Notes: generated from the sequence alone by a model not told the origin. Shown: positions 52,231 through 60,977, counted from the first letter of the stretch. The stretch: DNA of 64,000 bases from Hyphococcus sp. (GCA_028289605.1 JANQON010000003.1:124001-188000), one strand, 5' to 3'. Numbers and translations are program-made.

Positions 52231-53054
52231 GCGCGGGCTTTCGCCTTGGCTTTTTTGGCCTTTTTCGCCGGGGTTTTCGGTTTCGGCTGGGGCCGGGTGA
52301 AGATCCATTCGTCCCCGGCCGACAGGTCGGCGTTGAACTTGTAGTCGTCGACAACGAGGGCCTTTAAATCGTCTGCCGATTGAATGCGGTTTTGAATCGC
52401 CGCGCGGGCCATGGCGCCGCGGGCGCGTTTGGCGAAAAACTGGAGCTGGCGAAACTTTCCGTCCTTCTCGTCCCGAAAAAGGGGCGTGACAATGCGCGCG
52501 CCCAGCGCATCGGTGTCGACCGCGCCGAAATATTCGTGGGAGGCGAGATTGACGACAGTCTTGTCGTCATGGTCCTTCATGGACTTCTTGATCTCTTTCG
52601 CGATTTTGTCGCCCCAGAATTCATAGAGGTTTTTCCCGCGCGGGTTTTTCAGCGTCGATCCCATCTCAAGCCGATAAGGTTCGATAGCGTCTAACGGCCG
52701 CAAAAGGCCGTAAAGACCCGACAGAATGCGCAAGTGCTTCTGCGCGAAGCTGAGTTCGTCGCCGTCAAGAGTCTTGGCGTCCAAACCCCAATAGACGTCG
52801 CCGTTAAAGGCGAGTGCGGCCTGTTTTGCGCCTAGCGCCTTCGGGTCGGCCTTGAAGGCCTGAAAGCGCTCGAAATTCACCTCCGCGAGATTGTCGGAAA
52901 TGCGCATCATCGACTTCAGCTTGGCTTTGGTGAGTTTGCGCGTCGTTTCCGACAACTCCTTCGTGTCGGCGAGGAGCGCGGGTTTTGTCGGCTTCGGCGC
53001 GCCGGAAACGGGATCGAAATTGAGGTTCTTGGCTGGGGAGAGAAGGATCAGCAT
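52227..53054 (-). CDS. yaaA: Peroxide stress protein YaaA family (DUF328)
   Basis: A 275-residue protein that in E. coli lowers free iron and protects DNA under peroxide stress. It has the family start M-L-I-L-L-S-P-A-K, then K-M-M-R-I-S-D, R-F-Q-A-F and G-L-Y-G-L-L-R-P-L-D. The C-terminus carries a basic Lys/Pro/Ala tail (K-P-K-T-P-A-K-K-A-K-K-A-K) of about 20 residues that E. coli lacks and could bind nucleic acid. It is convergent with the SDR gene. Confidence 0.92.
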   Translation of the reverse strand: MLILLSPAKNLNFDPVSGAPKPTKPALLADTKELSETTRKLTKAKLKSMMRISDNLAEVNFERFQAFKADPKALGAKQAALAFNGDVYWGLDAKTLDGDELSFAQKHLRILSGLYGLLRPLDAIEPYRLEMGSTLKNPRGKNLYEFWGDKIAKEIKKSMKDHDDKTVVNLASHEYFGAVDTDALGARIVTPLFRDEKDGKFRQLQFFAKRARGAMARAAIQNRIQSADDLKALVVDDYKFNADLSAGDEWIFTRPQPKPKTPAKKAKKAKAKARA

Positions 53055-53114
53055 CGTGGTGTTATTCCTATAGGAATTCTATTGAGTTACTATGTCCGTA
53101 TAATGACCAAAGAT

Positions 53115-53215
53115 CCGCTCATCCCCGCGAAAGCGGGGATCCATACCGGCATGGTGGGGCGCGCTTTGCACGACCGCTTTTGTTGCTGGATTCCCGCTTG
53201 CGCGGGAATGAGCGG
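53115..53215. repeat. MITE-like element, CCGCTCAT family
   Basis: The ends CCGCTCATCCCCGCG (53115-53129) and CGCGGGAATGAGCGG (53201-53215) are inverted with one mismatch. The left hairpin has stem CCCCGC/GCGGGG with a GAAA loop, showing that compensatory changes keep the stem while the sequence drifts. It lies between yaaA and the FAD oxidase gene. Confidence 0.78.
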
Positions 53216-53254
53216 GATTTGAGAAGGAAGGTCGGCAAGTCGCACCCATCGCAT

Positions 53255-54688
53255 TCACAACATCTTACCGGGGTTCATAATTCCTTTTGGATCGAGCGCC
53301 TTTTTCACCGCGCGCATCATGTCGAGTTCGACCGTGTTTTTGCGTTTCGCCAAGGTGTCGCGGCGATGGCGCCCGACGCCGTGTTCGGCGGAGACGGAGC
53401 CGTCAAAGCGGTCGATCACGTCATAGACCGCCTGTTCGATATCGGCGCGGCGGTTGTCGAGAATATCTTTGGGCGCGCCGTCCGGTCCGACGACATCGTA
53501 ATGCACATTGCCGTCGCCAATGTGGCCGAACGCGACGATGCGCGCGTCAGGCGCGATCCGCATGACTTCCGCGCCCGCCTCCTGGAGAAAAGCGGGGATG
53601 TCGCTGGTGGCGACGGATACGTCGTGGCGCGCGCCGAGCCCTTCCTGGTTTATCGCCTCGGACATGGCGTGGCGCATCTTCCACAACATGGCGGACTGCG
53701 CGTCGCTTTCGGGGATGACGGCGTCGGTGATCAGGCCCTTTTCGAGTGCGCCCGCTAACATTTCCTCGATGGTCTCGCGCAGGGCGCCGGTTTCGCCGGA
53801 AGCAAATTGCATTAGGACATAGACCGGATGCGGATTTTCAAACGGGTCGCGGACGCCCGGAATGTGTTTCGTGGTCAGTTCCACGCAAATGCGGGTCATC
53901 AACTCAAAACTGATCGCGCCGCCGCCCGTCGCCGCTTGCGCGTGAGCGAGGAGCGCGACGGCGTCTTCGGCGCGCGCCATGCCGGCGCATGCGGTGAGCG
54001 TCTCCGCAGGCCTCGGAAAGAGTTTCAGCACCGCGGCGGTGACGATCCCCAGCGTGCCTTCGCCGCCGATCAACAGCTGCTTGAGGTCATAGCCCGTATT
54101 GTTCTTGCGCAGGCGCTTCAGGCCATTCCAAATACGCCCGTCCGGCGTCACCGCTTCGAGGCCGAGCACAAGGTCGCGGCAATTGCCGTATCTGAGGACA
54201 TTGACGCCGCCGGCGTTGGTCGAAATGACGCCGCCGATCTGACAGCTCCCTTCCGCGCCGATCGACAGCGGAAACAGGCGGTCCGCGTCGGCCGCGATCT
54301 CCTGCGCTTCGGCGAGGGTGAGCCCCGCCTCGAGAGTCATCGTGTTGTTGAGCGGCGAGACGTCGCGCACCCGGCGCATGCGCCGCAGCGATATCAGGAT
54401 TTCATCGCCGAACGGGATCTGGCCGCCGACCAGACCGGTGTTGCCTCCCTGCGGCGTGACGGCGACATTGTGTTCGGCGCAAATCTTCACCACCGCAGCG
54501 ACCTCTTCGGTTGAAGCCGGCGTGACAATCATCGCGGCTTCGCCGGGCCAGCGGCCGCGCCATTCGGAAAGAAAGGGCGCAGCGTCCGCTTCCGCGACGA
54601 TCCCCTTTTCGCCGACCGCTTTGGCGACGGCGTCAAGAACGGCGGGTTTCGGGGCCGGTCTCAGCGTCTTTCTGGACGTGCTGCTCAT
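53255..54688 (-). CDS. FAD-linked oxidase, GlcD/D-2-hydroxyacid dehydrogenase type
   Basis: A 477-residue flavoprotein. The N-terminal FAD-binding domain has P-Q-G-G-N-T-G-L-V-G-G-Q (about 81-92) and G-G-V-I-S-T-N-A-G-G. The C-terminal FAD-oxidase domain includes G-H-I-G-D-G-N-V-H-Y-D and H-G-V-G-R-H-R-R. It oxidises a D-2-hydroxy acid such as D-lactate, D-2-hydroxyglutarate or glycolate. No neighbour narrows this. ATG at 54688 is preferred. It is divergent from the methyltransferase at 54806. Confidence 0.88.
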   Translation of the reverse strand: MSSTSRKTLRPAPKPAVLDAVAKAVGEKGIVAEADAAPFLSEWRGRWPGEAAMIVTPASTEEVAAVVKICAEHNVAVTPQGGNTGLVGGQIPFGDEILISLRRMRRVRDVSPLNNTMTLEAGLTLAEAQEIAADADRLFPLSIGAEGSCQIGGVISTNAGGVNVLRYGNCRDLVLGLEAVTPDGRIWNGLKRLRKNNTGYDLKQLLIGGEGTLGIVTAAVLKLFPRPAETLTACAGMARAEDAVALLAHAQAATGGGAISFELMTRICVELTTKHIPGVRDPFENPHPVYVLMQFASGETGALRETIEEMLAGALEKGLITDAVIPESDAQSAMLWKMRHAMSEAINQEGLGARHDVSVATSDIPAFLQEAGAEVMRIAPDARIVAFGHIGDGNVHYDVVGPDGAPKDILDNRRADIEQAVYDVIDRFDGSVSAEHGVGRHRRDTLAKRKNTVELDMMRAVKKALDPKGIMNPGKML

Positions 54689-54805
54689 GGTGTTGGTCTA
54701 AGCAGCCGGGCCTTGCGGTTCAAGGGCTCGCCGCGGTCGAAGGAAGCCTTTTCCCGGCGCCCGGGAACCTGCTAAAGAACGGGGCCGAGGAACGGAAGTC
54801 GGAAC

Positions 54806-55603
54806 ATGATAATGCGGTGGAACTCATTATCGCTGAGAACGCTTGTCGCGGCGTGTCTTTTGCTGGCCGCCGTCGCGTGCGGCGCGCCAAGCGCAGAGGC
54901 GCCGGCCGCAGAGGCCGACGATCCCATCGCCGCGGCGCTCGCGGCGAAGGACCGCCCGGACGGGGACAAGCAAGACGATGCCCTGAGAAAGCCGGGCGAC
55001 GTGCTCGCCTTCACCGGCGTTGCGCCAGGCATGACGATTTTCGAAATGGAGGCGGGACAGGGATACTACACTGAAATCCTGTCGCGCGTCGTCGGGCCCG
55101 AGGGCGTGGTCTATATGCAAAACCCCGCCGCCTTCGACGCCTTTGCCGGCGAAGCGGTGGCGGCGCGTTTGAAGGACGACCGACTCCCCAATGTGCGCCA
55201 CATCAAATGCAATTTCGACAAGCTGAAAGCGGAGGACGCTTCGGTCGATATTGTCACCTGGTTCCTGGGGCCTCATGAACTTTATTTCACGCCCGCTGGC
55301 GTCGATTCGCTGGGCGACGCTGAAGGCGCCTACGCCGAAGCGTTCCGGGTTTTAAAACCAGGGGGCTATTTCGTCGTTCTCGATCATGCGGCGCCGCCGG
55401 GCACGCCCGAAACGAGCGGCGGGATTACGCATCGCATCGATCCGGCGATTGTCAGGGATCTCGCCGCCGGCGCGGGCTTCGAGCTTGTCGATGAAAGCGA
55501 CATTTTGCGCAATCCGAACGATAATTTTGCCCTGGGCGTATTTGATCCTTCCGTACGCAGACAAACTGACCGGTTCCTCCTTAAGTACAAGAAGCCGGGT
55601 TGA
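54806..55603 (+). CDS. Exported methyltransferase-like protein (COG4798 type)
   Basis: A 265-residue protein with a signal or lipoprotein leader (A-A-V-A-C, Cys25) followed by a Rossmann methyltransferase-like domain. The SAM-site loop reads I-F-E-M-E-A-G-Q-G-Y-Y-T-E, with V-D-I-V-T-W-F-L-G-P-H-E-L-Y and V-L-K-P-G-G-Y-F-V-V-L-D-H later. A periplasmic location is odd for a SAM enzyme, and this family's activity has not been clear. It is convergent with the DUF1963 gene. ATG at 54812 is an alternative. Confidence 0.82.
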   Translation: MIMRWNSLSLRTLVAACLLLAAVACGAPSAEAPAAEADDPIAAALAAKDRPDGDKQDDALRKPGDVLAFTGVAPGMTIFEMEAGQGYYTEILSRVVGPEGVVYMQNPAAFDAFAGEAVAARLKDDRLPNVRHIKCNFDKLKAEDASVDIVTWFLGPHELYFTPAGVDSLGDAEGAYAEAFRVLKPGGYFVVLDHAAPPGTPETSGGITHRIDPAIVRDLAAGAGFELVDESDILRNPNDNFALGVFDPSVRRQTDRFLLKYKKPG

Positions 55604-55617
55604 CGGCGCGCGCGCAG

Positions 55618-56541
55618 TCAGCAGCAATCCCAGGAATAGAGAGTTCGATCGAAACGCAGCGCCTTCAGGTCCTCAGCTGTGATGAAGAACGAACACTCGC
55701 CGGAATCGCCGAACATAATGAAGTCGTCGCAACCGACCTGCAGCAGCGTACGGGAATAGCGCAGCAGCGCCTCATGAGCGCGGGGGTCTTGTTGCGTAAA
55801 GCTGGGGTGACCGCCGAGGCGATGCGCCTCGTAATCGAAAGACTCAAACAGGTCTTCGAGCTGTTCTTCGCCGCCGGGCCGTTCCCATATGTCCTGCAAG
55901 GTTTCGTCAAGCGGCCACACGTCCCAGCCTGGCCGCATCGGGCCGGATCGTCCCGGCGCGAGACGTCGCCCCTCAAGCCAGACGTCTTCGGAGAGAAATG
56001 GCGAGCGTTGCTTGTTCGGATCGTGCGGCGGCCTCAAAAACGCGGTCAGGTCGTTTGTATCCTGATGAAACAGCACCAGATGGTCTGAGCGCAATTGATC
56101 GTCGAAGTCGAGGCCAAACGCTTTGTCGGCGCCGATGAAAAACTGCACCACGCCGGCGGCGGGAAACTCCGGAACCGCGGCGAATTCGCTCAAATTGATC
56201 TGCGCCAGGTGGATCAACGGGGCGCCGCCGCGGCCGACGGGCCAGGCAGCGCCGTCCGGCGCCGCGATCCCGCCGCCGAGCCGGCTTTCCAGCGCGCCGG
56301 CCGGCGCTTTGTCTTGGGCGACAAACCCCTGATAGGGCAGCGCCGCCTGATCCAGCGTACGGGAAACAGTCTGCATGTCAGCGATCGTGACCGGACGCTC
56401 TAGCGCCGGATTGTCTGCCACTGTTTGGGTTTGCGCTTGCTTCGCCCGCCTGTTGCGCAAGGCTGTCGCGATGATGAAAACGACGCCGAGAACGATGAGC
56501 GTATATGCGAAGGCGGGGATCTCACTGAAGAAGCTCGTCAT
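55618..56541 (-). CDS. DUF1963 (YwqG-like) protein, membrane-anchored
   Basis: A 307-residue protein. One N-terminal membrane helix (about 10-28) is followed by a basic linker and the DUF1963 domain: S-R-L-G-G-G-I, H-L-A-Q-I-N-L-S-E-F, V-V-Q-F-F-I-G, G-G-H-P-S-F-T-Q-Q-D-P-R and L-L-Q-V-G-C-D-D, ending C-C. Cellular role is unknown. It is convergent with the methyltransferase-like gene. Confidence 0.84.
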   Translation of the reverse strand: MTSFFSEIPAFAYTLIVLGVVFIIATALRNRRAKQAQTQTVADNPALERPVTIADMQTVSRTLDQAALPYQGFVAQDKAPAGALESRLGGGIAAPDGAAWPVGRGGAPLIHLAQINLSEFAAVPEFPAAGVVQFFIGADKAFGLDFDDQLRSDHLVLFHQDTNDLTAFLRPPHDPNKQRSPFLSEDVWLEGRRLAPGRSGPMRPGWDVWPLDETLQDIWERPGGEEQLEDLFESFDYEAHRLGGHPSFTQQDPRAHEALLRYSRTLLQVGCDDFIMFGDSGECSFFITAEDLKALRFDRTLYSWDCC

Positions 56542-56882
56542 GGATCAGTATGCCTATGGTTTGCGGCGCGGTTGATTTGATCCGATTTTCCCTTAACGCG
56601 ACGTTTCACGACCTAAGTCCCGCAGGTCCGCCGCCGGGCCTTCAGCCCCTTATCCGCCGTTCGCCGCTCCTGAACAAGTCCACTATCTTTCGTTGGATTA
56701 TGACAGAGACTCAATTTGATAGGATGGCGGTCACACACTCGAAAACCGCTTTTTCTCGCCAAAGACGAATGCTGGGGAGAGAAATAACCCGCATCGTCTT
56801 GAGGGCCGTTTGGTTGGTCGAAACTGACGGCCTTTCTGGTCTATGGTAAGCGTTTGGGAATAGGAATCCTCCGGGGGAGCCG
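56542..56882. other. 341-base intergenic region before the TIR gene
   Basis: No gene is supported; short open frames on either strand lack ribosome sites and protein-like composition. The region presumably holds the divergent promoters of the DUF1963 and TIR genes. It is lower in GC than the rest of the window. No palindrome or repeat of the families seen elsewhere was found. Confidence 0.6.
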
Positions 56883-59300
56883 TTGGCCGACATTTTCATC
56901 TCCTACGCGCGGGCGGACCGCGATCGTATTGAGAAGCTCGCCACAGCGCTCGAAGCGCAGGGCCATTCGGTGTGGTGGGATCGCCATATTGACGCCGGGG
57001 AAGCGTTCGCCAGGACCATCGAGCATGAATTGAGCGCGGCGAAAACGGTGGTGGTCGCCTGGTCGCAACATTCGCACTTTTCCGAATGGGTCAAGGACGA
57101 GGCTGCCTTCGCCCGCAAGCACAACAAGCTGTTTCCGGTGCAACTGGACGATCAGGAACCGCCATTGGGGTTTCGTCAGATTCAGGTCGTCGATTTATCG
57201 TCCTGGCGCGGCGACGCGCGTGCTGAACCGTTTCTGCATCTGGTGCGTTCTTTACGTCGCAAGATCGCCGGCGACGATTCAGGCCTTGCGACTGCAGCGA
57301 TTGCGGCCCCCGCAACGCCGCGAACCGGACTGTCAGATCACGTCCGGCGACACCGGCTCGCGATTGGGTTTTCAGCCGTCGCTTTGTGTCTCGTCCTGGC
57401 CTTTGCTGTGCTGAGAAACGCGGGCGGCGAGGGACGATCGCATGAACCGAGCATCGCCGTCTTGCCCTTCACCATCATGTCGACGGACGCCGAGGACGGA
57501 TTCTTCGCCGACGGCTTATCGGAAGAGATCATCAACGATCTCTCAAAGATCGGCGCCTTGCAGGTCGTCGGGCGGACCTATTCGCTTTCGCAAGCCGAGC
57601 GGGGCGGAAGCATCGCCGATGTGTCCAGAGCGCTGGGCGTCGCCCATATTCTGGAGGGCAGCGTCCGCCGCGACGGCGACCGTCTTCGCATCACCATGCA
57701 GTTGGTGAACGCGGAAAACGGCGTGCATCTGTGGTCGGAGATATACGACCACACGTTTGAGAACATCTTCGCCATTCAGGAAGATATCGCCCGCAATGTC
57801 GCCGACGCCCTTCGCGTGGAGATACTGGGATCGGAGAACGAGGTGCTGCAGACGCACGCGTCAATGGACCCTGAAACGGAACGCCTTTTCCTGATCGCGC
57901 AAGCGCGCTACCGGGCGCATGGCCTGGTCGACCTCGCTGAAGCGGCCCGTCTTTACATGTCGGTCATGGAACGACAGCCGACCCACGGCCCGGCCGCCGC
58001 CGGGTATGTCCGTACGCTGCGCGAACAGCATGTGCGCTACGCCCATGCGTCATGGGGGCACTACATCGAGACCGGCCGCCCGCTTCTTGAAAAAGTGCTC
58101 GCGGTAGCGCCTGACAATCCGTCTGTCCGGTCAGCCTATGCGCAACTTCTGGCCGACGAAGTGCGCGATCGCGCTGGACTGCGCGAGATCTTGAGGCTGC
58201 CTATTCTGCTCACCCTGCACGGCCTTGATCCGGCGGCCCTCGTCGAAGCGGAGCGCGAGGCGCTTGCCGCCTATGATCTCGATCCGAAATCCATTGAAGC
58301 GATCGAAACGCTGGCGTTCATCAAGCTGATGCGCCGTCTGTCGCCGATTGAGGATATTCTCGGCCTTTACCAGAAAGCGATTGCGATTGACCCGCTGGCG
58401 CGCAACGCAGCCATGGGAATCGGCGATACATATTTCGTCTACGGACATTTTGAAGAAGCGTATGAGGCTTATGCGGCGGTCGCCGGGGCGCATCCCGACT
58501 ATGCGCCGGCGCAGCTCGTATTGGGGTTTCTTGCGCCGCAAAAGGAACTGGGCCTGCCGCATTTTGAGCGGGCGCGGCGCCATGGCGGCAGCGTCTTCGA
58601 CTACAATTCAGAGGCGTCCGTGTGGTTTGAATGGGGCGAGGCGGAAAAGGCCGTCGACATCATCAGCGACTATGAAGGCCCCCATTACACGACGCTTATC
58701 GCCAAGACCCAGGCGCTTTACTATCAGGGAAACTACGCCGAGATGGCGGACGCCTATCGGGAAATGGTGGACGCGTCCCAGGACAAGTTCGTCGCTATGT
58801 TCGCCATCGCCGCGCTCGCCAATGACGGACGGCTGGACGCGGCGCGCGATCTTATCGCCGAACATTTTCCCGGATTGATCGATCAAAGCCCGGCGCCGGT
58901 CGACGCGTCCACCATCCGGGTGCTTCCCTACGCCGCCGCAGTGTTGTCAGCCGCGAACGAACGCGACGCCGCCGAACAGCTTTGCGAAAACGGCGTTCAA
59001 TATATCAAACAGCAAAATCTCTTTTTGCGGGGTTATTACTGGCCGACCCGTTTTCTATGTTTCGCCGTTCTGGGCGATGAGGCCGGCGCCGTCCGGGAGA
59101 TCAAAGGCGCCATCGATCGCGGCCACCAGTTCTACGTCGTCTGGCTTCCGACGCCGATTTCGGCGCCGTTTTATGATGCGACCATTCTGGGGCCGTTGCT
59201 GAACAACACAGACTACCAAGCCCAGGTGGATCGCATTCGGAAGATCAACGCCCAATCGTATGAACGATATCGCGCGGCGCAAAACGCCAGCGGAGAATAA
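56883..59300 (+). CDS. TIR domain - TM - TolB-like - TPR protein
   Basis: An 805-residue protein. Residues 1-125 form a TIR domain (D-I-F-I-S-Y-A-R-A-D-R, then V-W-W-D-R-H-I-D-A-G-E). The segment S-E-W-V-K-D-E (67-73) places Glu73 where NAD-cleaving TIR domains have the catalytic glutamate. A membrane helix lies at about 159-177. Residues 188-315 match the TolB/FlgO-like N-terminal domain of CadC- and adenylate-cyclase-type proteins (S-I-A-V-L-P-F, F-F-A-D-G-L-S-E-E-I). The rest is helical TPR-like repeats. The start is TTG at 56883 behind GGGGGAG with short spacing. The TIR half faces the cytoplasm and the TolB/TPR half the periplasm. Confidence 0.82.
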   Translation: MADIFISYARADRDRIEKLATALEAQGHSVWWDRHIDAGEAFARTIEHELSAAKTVVVAWSQHSHFSEWVKDEAAFARKHNKLFPVQLDDQEPPLGFRQIQVVDLSSWRGDARAEPFLHLVRSLRRKIAGDDSGLATAAIAAPATPRTGLSDHVRRHRLAIGFSAVALCLVLAFAVLRNAGGEGRSHEPSIAVLPFTIMSTDAEDGFFADGLSEEIINDLSKIGALQVVGRTYSLSQAERGGSIADVSRALGVAHILEGSVRRDGDRLRITMQLVNAENGVHLWSEIYDHTFENIFAIQEDIARNVADALRVEILGSENEVLQTHASMDPETERLFLIAQARYRAHGLVDLAEAARLYMSVMERQPTHGPAAAGYVRTLREQHVRYAHASWGHYIETGRPLLEKVLAVAPDNPSVRSAYAQLLADEVRDRAGLREILRLPILLTLHGLDPAALVEAEREALAAYDLDPKSIEAIETLAFIKLMRRLSPIEDILGLYQKAIAIDPLARNAAMGIGDTYFVYGHFEEAYEAYAAVAGAHPDYAPAQLVLGFLAPQKELGLPHFERARRHGGSVFDYNSEASVWFEWGEAEKAVDIISDYEGPHYTTLIAKTQALYYQGNYAEMADAYREMVDASQDKFVAMFAIAALANDGRLDAARDLIAEHFPGLIDQSPAPVDASTIRVLPYAAAVLSAANERDAAEQLCENGVQYIKQQNLFLRGYYWPTRFLCFAVLGDEAGAVREIKGAIDRGHQFYVVWLPTPISAPFYDATILGPLLNNTDYQAQVDRIRKINAQSYERYRAAQNASGE

Positions 59301-59351
59301 GGAAGACGGCGGCGGCGCGTCCGCACAGTCGTTTGAGGATCCGGCGTCCCG

Positions 59352-60206
59352 TTAGTCCGCCGCCGGCTCTTCCTGCAACAGCCGCAAGGGATGCATTCCC
59401 TCCACCATGCCCATAAAGGGCGGATAGACGGAGTAGCCGACCAGCGCCTGCAATTCCGGCGACAGCATGCGCACGGTGTCTTTCGACAGTTCAAGCAGAT
59501 AGTTTTCCTGCTGTCGCATATAGGCTTCGCAGTATTGATGGGTGACGGCGAAGCGCGGGTCTGAAGACCCATTCTCGCCGCCGCCGTGCCAGGTGGTGCC
59601 GAGAAAGAAAATAACGGATCCCGCCGGCATGACTGCCGGAACGGCTTCCGAGCGCGCTGCCATTCGGTCCTCGCCCCAGCGATGGCTGCCTGGCGCGACA
59701 ACGGTTGCGCCATTTTCCTCAGTAAACGCATCAATTGCCCAGACCGTCGCCGCGCCGAGGGGCTGGCGCGGCCTGGGAATTCGGTAAAACGCATCGTCCG
59801 TGTGCAGGGCCTGCGCCTCCTCGCCCGGCAGAATATTGATGATCTGGCTTTGAGAGAGCAGAAAACCGGGGCGGAAGAGACGGTCCATCAATCCCAAAAT
59901 GCGCGGATGATCGGCGAGCCGGTCGGTTGCGCGGGTTTTCGACAGAACATTATAGACCCGCTGGGTCTTATAGCCCTCAAAGCTGTTGCGCCCGGTCCTA
60001 TTGAGCAGCGCCAGCCCTTCTTTTTTGATGGCGGCGCAGGATTCCGGAGCGATCAAACGCTCAATGATGACGTAGCCGTCGCGCATCAGCGTTTCAAAAT
60101 CCGCGTCGATCTGGGCCGTGCGCCGCTCGGGGCTTGGCTTCAAAAGCGGATGCGTTTTCGCATGGTCGCCGTCATTGTAGGCTCTGTGGTCAAAAGAGTC
60201 CGACAT
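59352..60206 (-). CDS. Phytanoyl-CoA dioxygenase (PhyH) family protein
   Basis: A 284-residue Fe(II)/2-oxoglutarate oxygenase. The first iron ligands are in L-H-T-D-D-A-F (His-x-Asp), and the distal His and the 2-oxoglutarate Arg are expected around W-H-G-G-G-E-N-G and D-P-R-F-A-V-T-H. ATG at 60206 follows AGGAGAA by eight bases; the upstream frame overlaps the TetR stop region. It starts 31 bases after the TetR gene on the same strand, so the repressor and the enzyme form an operon. The substrate is unknown. Confidence 0.85.
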   Translation of the reverse strand: MSDSFDHRAYNDGDHAKTHPLLKPSPERRTAQIDADFETLMRDGYVIIERLIAPESCAAIKKEGLALLNRTGRNSFEGYKTQRVYNVLSKTRATDRLADHPRILGLMDRLFRPGFLLSQSQIINILPGEEAQALHTDDAFYRIPRPRQPLGAATVWAIDAFTEENGATVVAPGSHRWGEDRMAARSEAVPAVMPAGSVIFFLGTTWHGGGENGSSDPRFAVTHQYCEAYMRQQENYLLELSKDTVRMLSPELQALVGYSVYPPFMGMVEGMHPLRLLQEEPAAD

Positions 60207-60237
60207 GGCATGGTTCTCCTGATCGCGTTGGACAAGG

Positions 60238-60813
60238 TCAGTCAAGCTGTAGGGCGCCGCTGCTCAAGCGCCAGAGTTGATCCAGCAAGTGTTCCCGGGA
60301 CGGACGATTTTCCGATAGCACGGCGCGGTCGACGGCGAGACGCAATCCGCCCATCAGCATGGCGACCGTCGGCCCGGGCGCCAGATCGGGGTTCACCACG
60401 CCCTGTTTCTGGCCCTGCGCGATATTCTTCGCGCCGGCTTCAAGCAACGCGTCCATATGGGCGTGTTCGATATCCAGCACCTCGGGCGCGCGCGCCAGGC
60501 GGCCCGCAATCAAGGGCGCCAGCGGGTGGTCGTAAAAGTAATCAATGAGCGCCGCCGTTCGCGCCTTTTCCCGCTCTTTCCACGCCAGGCGCACAGGGAT
60601 TTCATCGCCCAGGGCGATCTGTCGGATCGGTTCGTAAAACCGGTCCACCACCGCCGCCATGAGCCCGGTCTTCGATCCGAAATAGTGATAGGCAAGCCCC
60701 ACCGACACCTTCGCGCGCTTCGCCACGGCGCCCATCTCCATGTGGCCGCTATTGGCGATCAGTTCTTTTTCTGCGGCGTCCGTCAGCCGTTGCGGCGTTG
60801 CAGCTCTGGTCAT
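60238..60813 (-). CDS. TetR family regulator, AcrR/BetI-like
   Basis: A 191-residue repressor. The helix-turn-helix reads M-E-M-G-A-V-A-K-R-A-K-V-S-V-G-L-A-Y-H-Y-F (about 25-45). The C-terminal domain shows the BetI-like aromatic and basic stretch. The upstream frame would begin inside the operator palindrome, so ATG at 60813 is used; it has no Shine-Dalgarno, which suggests a short or absent leader. It is the first gene of the TetR-PhyH operon and lies over a 17-1-17 palindrome. Confidence 0.86.
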   Translation of the reverse strand: MTRAATPQRLTDAAEKELIANSGHMEMGAVAKRAKVSVGLAYHYFGSKTGLMAAVVDRFYEPIRQIALGDEIPVRLAWKEREKARTAALIDYFYDHPLAPLIAGRLARAPEVLDIEHAHMDALLEAGAKNIAQGQKQGVVNPDLAPGPTVAMLMGGLRLAVDRAVLSENRPSREHLLDQLWRLSSGALQLD

Positions 60814-60821
60814 GTGGATCA

Positions 60822-60856
60822 CAAGATTGAATTGAATTGAATTCAATTCAATCTTG
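60822..60856. promoter_or_regulatory. Perfect 17-1-17 palindromic operator of the TetR-PhyH operon
   Basis: Two 17-bp arms (60822-60838 and 60840-60856, outer part CAAGATTGAATTGAATT) are exact inverted copies around G60839, nine bases before the TetR start. It is a strong candidate for TetR autoregulation. The TTGACA (minus strand) at 60875-60870 with TTGAAT 18 bases on could be the promoter, so repressor binding would cover the -10 and start site. Confidence 0.75.
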
Positions 60857-60895
60857 ATATACGCCGGTCTGTCAAGGCCGCCCGGGAGCCGCTGC

Positions 60896-60977
60896 GCTTT
60901 GAGCCGGCGGGCGCGCTGGGTCGCGCCGGGCTTTGGGCCGGCGGGCGAGCTTGGTCATGTTGGGGCTTTGGGCCGCG
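60896..60977 (+). repeat. Degenerate tandem repeat, unit about 34 bases
   Basis: GCTTTGAGCCGGCGGGCG (60896-60913), GCTTTGGGCCGGCGGGCG (60930-60947) and a shorter GCTTTGGGCCGCG (60965-60977) occur at 34- and 35-base spacing. The intervals between them also resemble one another. It lies between the TetR operator and the GNAT gene. No function is known to me. Confidence 0.5.

Noticed and set aside
56883-59300. The TIR gene as part of a multi-gene phage-defence island
   Set aside because: Neighbours (DUF1963, PhyH, TetR, GNAT) are not known defence genes and no nuclease, helicase or mobile element is near; only the single protein is notable.
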